Assembly: GCA_949592205.1 (NCBI GenBank)
Contig: CATIUR010000001.1
Span: forward strand, 242,656,250 to 242,720,249
Direction: 5' to 3'
Source of the DNA: Helichrysum umbraculigerum
Taxonomy: Eukaryota > Streptophyta > Magnoliopsida > Asterales > Asteraceae
DNA length: 64,000 bases
The position numbers and the translations under genes were made by a program. The first letter of the stretch is position 1, and each line of letters starts with the position of its first letter. Of the stretch, positions 24,181 to 37,103 are shown one piece after another. The notes beneath the pieces are model-generated. The model had not been told where the DNA came from. It made no database searches and saw only the letters and a list, made by a program, of their open reading frames with translations.

Positions 24181-25719
24181 GTTGTAGATAGCCCAGCGTC
24201 TCTACGACGTTGCGGTCTGATCGGAAAGTGGTTGCCGGAAATTCGGTCGAAAAGTTTCCGTTTGGTCCAAATCTTTTACCCAACTCATTTTTGGACATTT
24301 TAAGCATATATAAACAACAAACAAGTAAAAACGGAGAGTTTCGGGTTTTGTCGGAAACTTACGCGGTGTCGAAATAAAATTCCGAAAAGGTAGGAAGGTA
24401 GATCGTGTCGCGGTGGTGCTTTTCTTCCAAACGAGGGGTATGATCCGAGTGCGTCTTGTGGTGTTATTTTGTGAATTAGTGTGGTGGTGGTGGATGGAGT
24501 TTTTAGAGAGAAAAGGAAAGAGAGAGAGAGAGAGATGAGATGGTGGAAATGAAAAAGGAAAAGAGAGGAGGTGGGGGTGTAGGTGGAGCCTTCACCTCGC
24601 AGTCCCCGCTCCGCTGCTCCGTGCGGTGTTCGTTTTCTCCGTCATTTAAGCGTTAAATATTTATTTTAAAATACGAATTTTTGTTAAATAATTCAATTAC
24701 TTAATATTTTAAGTTTCATAATGTAATTTAGATAAACTCGCGTATTTTGTTTTTAATTACGTAAGTTTTAATTGTACGAGACGGGACAACTTTGGAAATA
24801 TTGTTTTAAACATCAGTTCGGGTTTGGTAACGTTTTTAATTCATGTTTCGAGCTTTAATATAAAATGTTTCAACAACGTCCGTATTTACTGAATCGAATT
24901 ACATTCGATTTAAACTTGTACGATTTAATCAAATCGTATAATTTGTATATATTCATCAATATATTTTGATACATTAATTAGCCTAACACATAACTAATTA
25001 CATGTATTAACATATGATTATGCACTAATTACTAGTCCTAATTTGGCGGGTGTTACAGATCTTACCTAGGATCGTTTTTGTCTTGACAAGATCGAAATCG
25101 TAAGATCAAATCGGGATCGTAAGATCTTACTATTTTTTTTTTGAGCATAGGATCTTACGATGTCGATCCGATCTGATCTTACTTAACATGAATATAAGTT
25201 AAGAATATATAAATTAGTTAATTTTTGTCCAATAAAAGGATAATAGGTTTATTATTTGCCATGCAATTAATCTTTTATCTTTTATATGCATTATAATACA
25301 CATTTATGAGATCATAATATATGAGTAGGATCTTACGATCCCGATTGGATCTTACAATTTCGATCTTGTGAATACAAAAACGATTCTAGGTAAGATCTCT
25401 CTCTTGACAACCTTAGTCGACAAAAAATCAGTTTAAAGTTTATATATCCCGATCTAAACTTTCATTATAAGTTAACAAAAGGGTTTTTTAAATGGGTAAA
25501 TGAACTTTAGTGGTTAAAGTATGGTCAACTCATAAGTTGAGTGGTTAAAACGTTTAAAACAAAGTTGAGTGGTTAAAACGAAAATAAATTGAAAGTTCAG
25601 GGATTAAACCATTATTGACCCTAAGTTGAGTGGTTAAAACATTCAAAAAAAAGTTGAGTGGTTAAAACGAAAAAAAAGTGAAACTTTAGGTATTAAACCA
25701 TTATTAACCCCACAAAATA

Positions 25720-26516
25720 TAGATACTTCACTCTTTTATTTATTACCTCATCCGTCTCAAATTCGTTATACACAAATGAAAAACAAGCAGTTTACAAAAA
25801 GCATAAGCGTTACACTCTACCTTCTTCTTCTTCTTTTTTTTTTTCTTTTGTTTTCCGCGCTAAATAACAGTTTTACCCTTGTTTTTATGGTATACATATA
25901 CGTTACGAGTAGTAAAGAAGCTTCACTTAATTACACTCATCTACTTTTGAAATTGGACAGGGTTTTCGAGAAATTCGAAGAAGAAAGTGTACTACAAAAC
26001 TAGGACAAAATTATTTAGGATGTACTGTATATGATTTACGGGTTTCGGAATAGTAAGTGTGTGAGAATATATTGGTGATCGTTGATGTTTTGTTTTGGTA
26101 ATAAGTTTACATAAACTCGTAAAGTAACAGTGTGGATTTGTTTAAACCACGATAAGTTATACGTAATTTATCTCTCCCTGTCGCTTCTAATTAGGGATGA
26201 AAATTATCACTCCACCCGGCAGATATCCATCCGATCTGATCCACCAGTAGTGAATATGAAAAAAATATACGGAGAAGGATATGAATATGGATATTGATAT
26301 GTACGTGGATATCAATATATCATCCACGGATACATCCATTTACCACATGAAAAGATTTTTAAAATATATTTTATGAAATTATTAGGAAAATAAAATTTTA
26401 AGTCTTAGTTTAGTTTTTAAATGACTAAATGATGATGAAAAGCTCTTTGAATACCAAGTTATCTAATACCCTATACTTTCAACATTAATATTTGGTCAAT
26501 TTTTAACATTGTCTAT
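25720..26516. other. intergenic, no gene seen
   Basis: AT-rich. A stretch from about 26194 (TAGGGATGAAAATTATCAC, then GGATATCCATCCGAT words) looks like the left end of another GGAT-rich hAT-like MITE, but no right end or duplication was found. Confidence 0.5.
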
Positions 26517-26526
26517 TATGTTATTA

Positions 26527-27286
26527 GGGTGTGGTTCAAATGAGAATAGAAATTTGTGTGAGAATGAGAGGACCAATGATATTGTGCCATGTGTACAAAG
26601 AGAATGTTCCAAATGTATAAAACCCATTTATCCCCAACATCAATTATCTCACAAACGACAAATCAAAAAATTATGAAAATTGCACCATTAAATTCAGCAT
26701 TTTCTCCTCTTCGATTTACCGTCCTTCAAGGCATACTTTAGACGAGTTTTTTTTCCATCTTTTTTGGTGGGTTTTATATTACTAACACATGTGTTAAAGT
26801 GTTGCGTTTAGGGTTTAGGTTTTGGGGTTTATGGGTTAAAGTTTAGGGTTTAGGGTTGGGGGTTTGGGCCCCGAAACCCCAAACCCTAAACGCTTTACAA
26901 AACTCTAAACCCTAAATCATACTAAACCCTAAACCCTGCTAAACCTTGACCATAAACCTTGCTAAACCCTAACCCTAAATCCTAAACCCTAGCCCTAACC
27001 CTAACCACAAATCAAATGTACAACCAATCACTAACACATGTGTTACTAATTTGTAAAACCCACCAAAAAATGAAAAAAAAAAAGTTGTCAAAAGTATGCC
27101 TTGAGGGACGGCAAATCGAAGAGGATAAAATGCTTATGGTGTAATTTTCATGATTTTTCGACTTACCGTTTGTGAGATATTTGAGTTTCAAAAATGTGAG
27201 GGAAATGGGTATTTGATGAAAATGAGTGGTTGAGATTGATTCCCCTATTCTTACTCAAAATTGATCTACTCATTTGAACTCTACTC
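26527..27286. mobile_element. foldback element A (Mutator-like), telomere-like core
   Basis: A 760-bp unit with a perfect 10-bp duplication TATGTTATTA (26517-26526 and 27287-27296). Outer ends are GGGTGTGGTTCAAATGAG and, from the other strand, GAGTAGAGTTCAAATGAG. Inverted arms of about 270 bp contain AAAATTGCACCAT and CTCTTCGATTTACCGTCC. They match the arms at 47034-47619 and 56817-57816. Each arm ends inward in a TAACACATGTGTTA palindrome, and between them lies an inverted array of TTTAGGG-like repeats. No coding frame. MULE assignment rests on duplication length and long inverted repeats. Confidence 0.85.
26801..27005. repeat. degenerate plant telomere repeats in head-to-head arrangement
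   Basis: The left part reads in the TTTAGGG sense, the right part in the CCCTAAA sense, meeting at TTTGGGCCCCGAAACCCC near 26865-26885. At least ten recognisable units, many imperfect. The array lies inside foldback element A. Confidence 0.9.
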
Positions 27287-27296
27287 TATGTTATTA

Positions 27297-28980
27297 TCTA
27301 AATTCAATTTTTAACTCTTAATTTGTACTTCGTATAAGCAGTTATTATCATTTATGATAGTTTAGTGTAATTATTATTACTCTGTATCATATTTGTAATA
27401 ACTATGATTATTTTCAATTAATAATTTATTTATTTATTCAAATAATTTTTGATATACAATGTATGATCATGGGACTAAGGAATTACAATTTTGTAGTCTT
27501 TTTCAAAATATGACAATATAATGTAGTAATAAGCTATTATTAATAAAGATATGTAAATTAAATAAAATGATTTATTAGTAAATTTCAATGGCTTTTTAGT
27601 TCACTTGAGTTGTTTACCTCGGATGCCGACGCCAAAACCCTACAAACCTTTCTGTAGTACCAACCAAATTTCACTACCCCTCCATATATGTACAAAAATA
27701 TTATATATCGACAAAGATATCTGCATTATGACTTTATGACTATATCATGTACTGTATAATATAGTAAGTATCTAACTTTATACTACTCCGTAATATGAAA
27801 CTCACCATCATTGTGTATGTTGTTTTTATGATATTTTAATTTTATAAAATATACTACGTAATAACATAAGATTTTAATACAAAAAATTATTTCAAGTTAC
27901 AATTCAGTTGGATTTATGAACAAATTATGAATACCTCTTGGATCATATATATATTAAATTAAATTTTACGATTAAAGCCAAGTGTCACTAGTTTGATTTA
28001 GTTTAATATTTCTAATGATAATGATGATAGAAGACTAAACCTTAAAATGAAAACCTGTTTTGGTGATTTAAATAGCATTCAACTATGAATAACTCCAACA
28101 CCATCTAACTCTTCTGAATTTTTAGATCCCCCACTTCATTATTAAGGTAGGTCCATTAATTTTTCATATTTTCTAAACACTTTTATTTTATTTTTCAAAA
28201 GAAAATCAATAACAATATGAATTTTTTTCTAGTAATTTCGACCATCTATATTGGCAAGTGGAGTGACAAAAGGAGACACATGTCATTTTCAAAAAAAAAA
28301 AAAAAACTCATCTCCATGATTCCTCATTTCTTATTCTACTTCTACCCGCACCTTTAACATTCTACTCTATTTTACTTGATAGTAAAAAAACGACCGATGA
28401 TATTTCAACCAAACATTTTTGATAAATTTATAAAATTTATGCATTCAAAATTTGTACTGTGCAAATTATGAATGTACAATTATAATAGATTTATCAGATT
28501 TTTCGGTGGATTTATATCACCCTAAAAAACAAGGGTCTTTAATATAAATATTGCTTCTTCTTCTTTACTTTTTTTTTTTAACAAGGAAATCAATAAATGT
28601 GCATCTAAAATATCATAAGTATAAGTACACATACACATTTATACACAATACCGACACTGTTGTGTGGAGACTGTGGACCATTTAAACAATTATGGGATCA
28701 CGATAAAATAACATGAATACAATAACAAGCCCTTCATAGTTCATACACGCATGAATTTTTATATTAAAAAAAAATTCAATAATTCCTTTAAAATTAGTTG
28801 ACTCTATTGAGTATTCACTGAAGTACAACATCTTATAAATATTTAATTAAATTAATTTTATTAATTCTTTCAAGTGAATTCCTTTTTTATAAACAGTTTT
28901 GTTGAAAGATTTAATAAAATTAATTTAAAAAAGGAATTCACTTGAATTCTTGTTATTTTTAGGGGTTAAACTTAAAAGGC
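27297..28980. other. intergenic, no gene seen
   Basis: AT-rich sequence with a poly-A tract near 28290 and a perfect 19-bp inverted repeat at 28870-28945. No protein family resemblance in any frame. Confidence 0.55.
28870..28945. repeat. perfect 19-bp inverted repeat (hairpin)
   Basis: Arms TCAAGTGAATTCCTTTTTT at 28870-28888 and its exact complement at 28927-28945 are separated by 38 bases. Looser pairing of TTAATTTTATTAA with TTAATAAAATTAA may extend the structure. It may be a tiny foldback element. Confidence 0.8.
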
Positions 28981-28983
28981 TTA

Positions 28984-29314
28984 GGGTGTGTTTGGCCGAC
29001 AAGCTTATTGGAGCTTATGGGAGCTTAAATTTATTTTTTCTATAAGCTTAAGTTTCTAGCTTTGTTTGGTAGACAAAACTTGAGGAGCTTATTGAAAAAA
29101 TAAGCTCTGAAAAAATAAGCTACTTGAAGTAGCTTATTTTAATAAGCTCCAAGCTTATGAAATAAGAAATTACATAATTACCCCTTAAATCATTATATAT
29201 TATACATTTTTTGTCATTTTATGTCAATTTACATCTTTAAGCTCCAACTAGTTTTACCAACTTAAAATATAAGTCCCAGCTATAAACTTCCAGCTAGTTT
29301 TGCCAAACACACCC
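28984..29314. mobile_element. Tourist-like MITE (GGGTGTGTTTGG ends)
   Basis: The ends GGGTGTGTTTGGCCGAC and, from the other strand, GGGTGTGTTTGGCAAAAC form an inverted repeat. The flanks are TTA on the left and TTT on the right, compatible with a decayed 3-bp PIF/Harbinger duplication. The interior repeats AGCTTAT/ATAAGCT words. Related units are at 36486-36871 and 46860-47033. It lies about 500 bp before the next gene's start. Confidence 0.7.
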
Positions 29315-29812
29315 TTTCTAATATTGATCATTAATCAATTTTATTATTAAAAATAGTAATGTAGTCGTAAAAAGTGATACCGTTTAGCAATGTACATAAT
29401 TTTTTCAACGTAGGTAATAATAATATACTTATAGATCATATTATTTACGTTGACATAGTACTTTCACTTTTATGGATGCTAAAAAGGATAGGTAAAAAAA
29501 AGTCTAAGGATGGTAAAAAAGGATAAACAATCATTGGTGTATGTACCGTACAAGTAAGTAATGCATATTCTGTTGGTAGTGGCCCTTTTCCATCGTCGTT
29601 AATTTCTGAATCCATTACACTTGCATTACCACCCACATTCACATTCACATTCACTCACTCTGTTTCTTCTATCTTCATCTTCATCTTCACGCACTCACTC
29701 AACACCACTTTCCTAAATTCAAACCCTAAATTCTCTTCCTTTCTGCATAATAAACACACTTTCCTTCTTTCTTTCTTTATTACTTTACTGCGTTTTTACT
29801 TAAATTAAGAAC

Positions 29813-32800
29813 ATGGGTAGCAGAATCCCATCTCACCAGCTCAGCAATGGATTATACGTTTCGGGTCGACCCGAACACCTCAAAGAGCGCCAACCCACAA
29901 TTGTATCACGTGCCGTACCTTACACCGGCGGCGATGTCAAAAAATCCGGCGAACTTGGTAAAATGTTCGACATACCAGTTTCCGACCACCACCCACCACT
30001 ACCTCACCGTCCATCATCTTCTTCCACCAGTGGATCCTTTAGATCCGGTTCTGGACCCATCCCTAAACGAACTTCCGGGTCGGGGCCTATGGTCACTGGT
30101 TTACTGGTAACATCCGGTCCACTTGGATCGAGTGTCGGTCGGAGATCCGGTCAGCTTGAATTACCACCGCCGGCTAAAGGGAAGACTGTTTACGGTACAG
30201 CTGTTACGACGTTGGGGTACGATGACGTAAGGTTAGGGTTTAAGGTATCGAAAACGCTAATGTGGATGCTGTTGGTGATTGCTGTGATTGGGTTAATGGT
30301 CGGAACGTTCTTAATGGTGGCGGTTAAGAAGCCGGTGATTCTTGTGGCGGTGGCGGCAGTTATTGCGCTCGCCGGTGTAGTGATGTTATGGAATTGTGCT
30401 TGTAAAAAGACAACGTTGTTGAATTATTTACGAAAATACCCTGATGCTGAACTTAGAGGTGCTGTTGATGGCCAGTTTGTCAAGGTTACTGGGGTAATTT
30501 TCTTGCTCTCTCTCTTTTTTTTTTTCCCTTAAAAAAATAAATAAATTTCACACTCACCTTAATTTATTATTTAATTATTTTTAATGCGCTGAATTGGAAA
30601 GGATTTTTTTATGTGGTTATCAGAAAGTGACCGGATAACACCTTTATTAGGAAATACTATTTGATTATACAGTATGTACAATGTACAATGTTATGTTAAT
30701 TAAGGATAAACGTGATGCAAATACTATATAAAGAAAGCTAATTCTTCATGAACTATTAATTTATTTATGATGGAATTGTAAATTGTGGTAGATGGGTCAA
30801 TGGGTCAATCCATCCACTTGTTATTTTAATTGTAATAATTAAATTTGCTAGCAATGATTGGTAATTGCTATAAATGGTATTCTATTTGATAGTAGGTGGA
30901 TTTTTGACATATATTAATCAATGATTAGGTATGGGCAATGGGCTTAGAAGTAAATGAGAAACGTCCACTTTCCATATAATGATACTATTTACAGTTTTTG
31001 AATTTTGATGTCAAGGTTAAGTTTTTGGAGATATTGGTTCTACTTACCTGCTGCGAACTCCATTGACCCATTTTGTAATCACGATTGGGTTCGGGTCAAA
31101 CTAGTTTTGGTAAACGAATTGGGAGGAAAAATTTCAAGGGGAAAAAGATACCAAATTATTTTACTTTTCAATAGGTTCAAGGATGGTATATATCTCCCTT
31201 ATAGGTGGCTTCTAATCTTGCGGAGTAAAGAAAAGTATTGTATTCCCTCACGGGTTATGTGGCTTCTTGGTTACTTACAATGTGATTTTTTTTTCGTTGT
31301 TTTAGTTTTGTAAGTTGGTATCACCTTAAAGATTTTGAGTTCAATGAATGGTTTTATATAGTTCGTGAAACTGTGTGCCTGTTAGTACGAGCTACCAAAG
31401 TGATGCCTCCTTGGTTGGGCTGTTAAACATTTTTAGCTTTGTGGGTCCTGTTTGTATGGTATACCAAAATGAAGATGTGATTTGGATCTAGTTTATTATT
31501 TTGTACTTGATCAACAAAAGTGATTCCGGCTTGGTTGGGCTGTTAAACGCTTTTTAGCTTTGTAGGTCCTGGTATAAAAAAATGAAGATGTGATTTGGAT
31601 CTAGTTTATTTCATACTTGATCAACAAAACGAGGGGGGGTTAATCTTACGACACCCAACACGGAATCCACGTTCTAACCTAGGACCAATTGCTATTAATA
31701 TCAGCCTCTTTTCACTTCATTTTAAGTTTGGTCACTGGACTTTCTGATATATTATTAGTAGTTTAAGACACTTTGTAGTTTGTACTATTCAAATTTGATA
31801 GACCTGGATCCTGGTAGTTCATATAAAGGACGGTTTTAGTAAAACCAAAAATTTAAGTTAAGTGAAAAAACTAGGATTAAAGAAATAAAGTATAAATTCA
31901 GTGCTATTTTATTGCATTCTGTGATTTACGTCCTTTAGTTTAATAGGATCAACAGTAACACTACTATTTCTTACCAGTTATGAGTGTTCTGTTTGCTTTT
32001 TACAAGTATTTGTTTTAAAACAAAGTTCCCAGCACAGTTGTCTGAAATGCTGATCCATTTTACTCGTTTGCAGGTTGTCACGTGCGGTAGTATTCCTCTC
32101 GAATCATCATTCCAGAAAGTACCAAGGTGCGTTTATGTTTCTACAGAGTTGTACGAGTACAAAGGGTGGGGTGGAAAATCAGCAAACCCTAAGCATCGCT
32201 GCTTCTCTTGGGGTTGCAGAAATTCTGAGGTTAGTTCAGCCTGCCTCGGAATCAACTATCATTTACTATTCTGTTCTCTGATATCTAGTTTTTTCCATTT
32301 CCATCTATAACGTTATAGTATGTATAATCTAATGCGTACGTTGTGTTTTAAGTCCAAATAACAAATTAACACTTTTTCAAATTTCATATATTTAGGAACA
32401 ATCCATGACTACCGTTTCTTCCTTGTCAACATGAAAATATAAATATGGCATGTTTAAACGCAAATCAATGTCACCACTGGAAACTGGACTATTGATATTT
32501 TATCCACAGATTATAAATTATTATGTATTTCAATATATTCTAACATGTATTTGAAATTCGGATTTAAAGTGTGTTATATTTAGCAAACATTTATTTTACA
32601 AATAATTTTATGTTGAACTTGTTTTTCAGTCGAAACTCAAAAGAGTATGAAATGGAAGATTTTGAATATCTACTTCTCTCATTCATTAAAATTGCAATGT
32701 TCGACAGGACATTAGTTTGTCTTTGATTCATGATTTGTTATGGATCAAAATCAGTGTCATTAGTCTCCTTTGTGATGAGGATAATGGGCAAATCAGTAAA

Positions 32801-34576
32801 AGTTTTTTCACAACTTTAGAAGAAAAATGATGCTTCATTTTCTATGGGATGTCCCAAAATGAATATTGTTGTAAGTTTCGTTTGGCACCTTATGTATCTC
32901 AATGTGTCCTTATGGAAAGTTATTTAGTATTTGGGTCATTTGTTTTGAGAGTAAACAATAGCTAAATTGCTTGTTTATTCAGCAATGAGGGAGTATTTAC
33001 TAATGTTTTTAAGTGGCAGGTTTGGTTTTTTCTTACTCCTGTTAATTTATATGTATTTTATATTTTATTTTACATTCTAATATACATTGTAATCATTCTT
33101 TCCTTTAGCACCTCTCTTTCTTTGTTTATCCCCCATTGTTTTGTCACACACATCTTGTTTCCTTTAATTTCCAGAAATATGTGGCTGATTTCTACATATC
33201 GGACTTCCAATCTGGATTAAGAGCGGTGGTGAAAGCAGGTTATGGAGCCAAAGTAGCTCCATTTGTTAAAGAAACAACAGTGGTTGACATAACCAAAGAA
33301 AACAGAGAGTCATCTCCAAGCTTTATTAGCTGGCTTGCAGATCGCAGTCTGTCATGTGATGACCGTGCCATGCGCCTCAAAGAAGGGTAAGTTCCTTAAA
33401 TGCACGTACCTTTTTATTTCATATGAATGATTGGAATTGTTGACTTGATACACTAAATTGATTTTCCTTGCTTTTGGCCTCATTGGCATAAGGCGACTCT
33501 TTGTTGATAAGTTTAGTGGGCATGTGTTTTTTTATAAAAAGGGACACCTGGTTAATTTTAAAGAAAAAATATGATTGGTTTGTTGTATGCGTCAAATGAG
33601 AGGTGACAACATAGCTCATAGCTGTAATGAAATTTGTCAAAAAATTAAGAACAAACTGCTAGCTTTGATTGGTTGTGTTTGCTTCTATAAGAGAAAGACG
33701 ATCCTTTCTATTGATTTTGACAAGTACAATTGTAGTGTGTGGAAAATATCAATTACTATTGAAGCTATATGTCAGTCAAATCTGTTGTAAATGATTTGGA
33801 TTTGTTTGTATGACCATTCGAATAAAGTAACACCTAGTGGGACACATAATCGTTGACCACAAATTTGATTGGCATGTCACACATGTTAGCAAGATAGCGT
33901 GGTACAATTGCTGTATTGAATAACTTGCCTTTAGTGCCATCACCATTTGCATTACTAGCCAGACTTAAAAAGTTAGAATATTTATCAATTTTAAGTAGTG
34001 TTAAGATATCTGTGAAAAATCTTTGGAATCGAAGATAATTCAATTCACAATTGAACCAAGTATGCCAAATCCCAATTTTTAGTTTGACACCTGCATTTCA
34101 TTCTCTGGTAAGTGTAAACTACCTTGTAGAGGTTAAAAATGATCCCTCTCAGTCTTGAATTGGGTTTTTAAGTTAACAAGTGTTTGACGTATAGTTGAAT
34201 ATCTGAATTACCTTTCGGTAACAGGAATACAGGGGAATCTTGTAGACAAATGTCATGAGTATATCGTAGTGATCAGTAATGATTATTAGAGATTAAATGG
34301 CAATTATAAGGTTCCAAAAAGGAACTGTTCTGTGTTTGTTTCGAAATAAATCTACAAGTATGATTAATAGATTTTCATGACAGATACATCAAAGAAGGGA
34401 GTACAGTTAGCGTGATGGGGGTTGTAAGGCGACATGACAATGTGCTAATGATCATTCCACCAACAGACCCAGTTTCCACAGGCTGCCGGTGGGGATGTGG
34501 TCTTTTCCCAACTTACGTTGAAGGTCTTGTGTTGACTTGCGACGAAAGTCAAAATGCTGATGTCATACCTGTCTAA
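29813..34576 (+). CDS. At1g16860-like two-pass membrane protein
   Basis: Four exons, 29813..30493, 32074..32229, 33175..33386 and 34384..34576, join in frame to 413 residues. The N-terminal 140 residues are polar and rich in S, G and P (SSSSTSGSFRSGSGPIPKRTSG). Two transmembrane helices follow at about 148-171 and 174-195. The rest is a conserved globular part containing FVKVTG, PRCVYVSTELYEYKGWGGK, RCFSWGCRNSE, YVADFYISDFQSGLRA and a C-terminal TGCRWGCGLFPTYVEGLVL. These match the plant family typified by Arabidopsis At1g16860, sometimes labelled ubiquitin-specific protease C19-related. No protease catalytic motif is seen, so that label is not supported and the function is unknown. It is somewhat shorter than the Arabidopsis members I recall (about 470). 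Intron 1 is 1580 bp. Confidence 0.88.
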
Positions 34577-36485
34577 AGTTATTCTCTCATGTCAGCAACT
34601 TCTTCCTGCTTTAAGAACTCAGAATCCATGTATCTATGGTCAACAAAAAATATTCTAGAAGAAGCAATGTCCTTGAAGCTCAGTGGGACGATAATGTTTC
34701 AGAATATTAAGTTTTATGTAAAAAGTGGAAGCAAGAATAGCTAATGAGAGCGCTCCAAGATGAAGAACAGAAGTGTGAGTAATCATTGGAGCAGATAAAG
34801 ATATCTCGTCATATATTATGGAGTTTAGGCTAAAAGTTATGTATAGGTGCTGGAAATGTATTTATTCTTCTGTTAGTTATAAAGTTTTTTTATATCACAA
34901 AAGCATCATCAGCCAACCCAAATTAGTTGGGAGATGAAAAAGGCGTTCAGTTGCACATTTATGTCAAATAAGATAATGTTTGTTGCCTCCAATGCTGATC
35001 ATTGTTGCTTAATTTGCATTAAATACAAGTCCTATTACTACTTGTTAGCAGGGTCGGAAGAAATTAAACGAAAGACAGTTAAAAGTTTCATCCGTTGTGG
35101 CTAAACTGGATTGTCCATGCTGGTCCTTACTCAGAAACCTGGGACATTATTAGCAAGCAGTCTCTCTCTATCTGGTTTATGCATTGTTATTTATCTTTAG
35201 GGACGGTGTTGTTACAAAGTATATAAACTGCCATCTGCAAGTTGAAAGGAGTAGTTCTTAGACGAATTTGGTCATTAACCATAAACATGACAGAAACATT
35301 TGATCAAGAGGGATCAACTGAACACCATATGAACGGCATATCAGAATGCAAATATTATATCGTCTTGTAAGCTGGCATGACTTTTTTTGCATATTAAAAA
35401 ACAAGTACAGTAATAAATAAGCATTTGATTCAATATGTTTGTTGACAATGATGTTAGGAGCATCTAATTTCAAACTTCAATTTCAAAATTCAAATAATAG
35501 ATGAGACTCATCCATCCATCCATTGATCCATATGCATCAATTAGTGGGTCATCTCTAGAGGTCATTTATCAACAAGGAAGATCTTTTTATACTACATTCC
35601 ATACTATACTATACTATACTATACTATACTATACTATATTATACTATACGATATGATGTTATCGACTTTTTTAGTATACAAAATGAGAGGGAAATTTTTG
35701 AATAATTAAGATCTTAACTGTAACTCGACTTGGAATTAGAATATGAAAGATGGTGGGCACTACCCAATACCCATATGATTTGACTTATATAGTAATATAT
35801 ATGGCGTGATCTAATAATTCAAATTATTATATTTTTTGTATATATACTCTTTATTACTCTATTTATTTATACATAACAAAAAACTTCATAGTACTGAATA
35901 TTAAATTCTAATGAATTTTTATTAGTCAGGATCGAGTTCTTGTTTCATATTCTAACTTGTTATATTTGAATTGTGAGTTTTTTTTATTTCCTTTTGAATT
36001 GTATTTCACACTATACCATTGCACACTATTTTTAACAAAGTTGATTAGCTAAAGTGTTTGTTGGTACGTTATGTTTTCGAACATTCTCCATCACAAAAAG
36101 AGAAAAAAAATCGGCTCAAAATTAAGTGTCAATAACACGTTTGGGGTTGACTCGTACTCAAATAAATATTAAGAGCTGTGATCGAGTCTGAGTTTGAATA
36201 GATTCTTATTGTTCGAGCTCAAAATTAATACAACGATAGTTTAGATAATGTTTGTGTAGTAAATAAGAGTACAATATGAAATTTTATATAATCTTATTAT
36301 TTTTTTTTAATATAGGTAATATAATATTTTTGGTGGAAAACAAAATAATATCCACACCTGAAATGAATTTGAAAGGGTAATTACGGAGTATTTTTGAGCA
36401 ATATTATATACTTAATCCAAATCTAATCCATTCATTTTGACACATATAAATATATAAAAACAAAAATGGAGTATAAACCAAAATC
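34577..36485. other. intergenic, no gene seen
   Basis: 3' flank of the membrane-protein gene and AT-rich spacer. It contains the ACTAT microsatellite at 35601-35647. No frame with family resemblance. Confidence 0.55.
35601..35647. repeat. (ACTAT)n pentanucleotide microsatellite
   Basis: About nine ACTAT units, the last ones imperfect. Confidence 0.9.
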
Positions 36486-36871
36486 GGGTGTATTTGGCGC
36501 GCAGCTTGTAGGAGCTTATGGGAGCTTGTATCTTATGGTTTTTTTTCATAAGTTTCGTTTGGCAACCAAAATTTTGAGTAGCTTATCGTTTCTATAAGCT
36601 CCAAAACCATAAGCTACTTGAAGTAGCTTCTCAAAGTAGCTTGTAACTTATGAAAAATGAAATTACATAAATACCCTCCAAGTAATTATATATCATCTTA
36701 TATAATTAATATATTTGCCTTTTTATGTCATTTTACATTCATAAGCTACAAGTTTCAGCTCCTCTGCCAAACACAAATATTACCAAAAGCTCCAACTACA
36801 AGCTACCAACTACAAGCTACCAGCTCCAGCTACAAGCTACCAACTACCAGCTAGTTGTGCGAAACATACCC
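36486..36871. mobile_element. Tourist-like MITE, second copy
   Basis: The ends GGGTGTATTTGGCGCGCAG and, from the other strand, GGGTATGTTTCGCACAAC form an imperfect inverted repeat. The interior has AGCTTATGGGAGCTTGT, TAAGCTACTTGAAGTAGCTT and CTACAAGCTACCAACT. It shares AAATTACATAA-TACCC and TGTCATTTTA segments with 28984-29314. No clear target duplication. It ends about 230 bp before the EHD1 start codon, so it may lie in or near that promoter. Confidence 0.65.
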
Positions 36872-37103
36872 GAAAGTGTTGCCGTAAATATAATAAAATA
36901 TAAAAATAAAAATAATCCGGGGAAAAGTAGTACGACGTCGTGTCACCGAATTGATTTGATCCTATAATAATAAATAATTGAAAACAGAAGCGCAAAATAA
37001 TAGGATTTCAAATTTCCAAACCCCCCAAAATGTCTATCTAAAACCCTCCCTTCCCAACAAACCTCAAAACCAGGCGACCCTCATTCCTCCAATCGCTGCT
37101 AAA

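Larger units (their letters stand above)
19035..25057. mobile_element. outer solo LTR (about 2.27 kb), interrupted by a second solo LTR
   Basis: Begins TGTAACAGCCCCAAATTAATG and ends GGCGGGTGTTACA, with the 5-bp duplication GATCT on both sides (19030-19034 and 25058-25062). After removing the inner insertion (3750 bp plus one target copy) about 2268 bp remain. No internal coding domain and no second LTR copy are present, so a solo LTR is the simplest reading; the orientation is assumed. The TGT(A/C)ACA-CCCC start followed by GCGGAAGC resembles plant Ty3/gypsy LTRs. Confidence 0.75.
18707..25710. mobile_element. Mutator-like inverted-repeat element, split by nested solo LTRs
   Basis: Long terminal inverted repeats, 18707 to about 19034 and about 25394-25710 (roughly 320 bp, clearly over 90% alike by eye), begin GGGTTAATAATGG. 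A perfect 9-bp duplication CACAAAATA flanks them (18698-18706 and 25711-25719). A 9-bp duplication with long inverted repeats is the Mutator pattern. The arms contain sub-repeats of TTTTAACCACTCAACTT. Without the inserted 6-kb LTR the element would be about 980 bp. The remaining core (25063-25393) has several GTAAGATCTTAC-like palindromes and no coding frame. The 454-bp element at 55581-56034 belongs to the same terminal family. Confidence 0.85.

Noticed and set aside
23840..24307. Three overlapping frames rich in C, D, V and R around 24000
   Set aside because: They run through the GCGACGT repeat of a solo LTR and are explained by repeat composition.
26194..26420. Possible GGAT-rich hAT-like MITE
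   Set aside because: Only a left-end-like TAGGGATG was found; no right end and no 8-bp duplication.
36657..36967. Two overlapping frames before EHD1
   Set aside because: They translate the TACAAGCTACCAAC words of a MITE.
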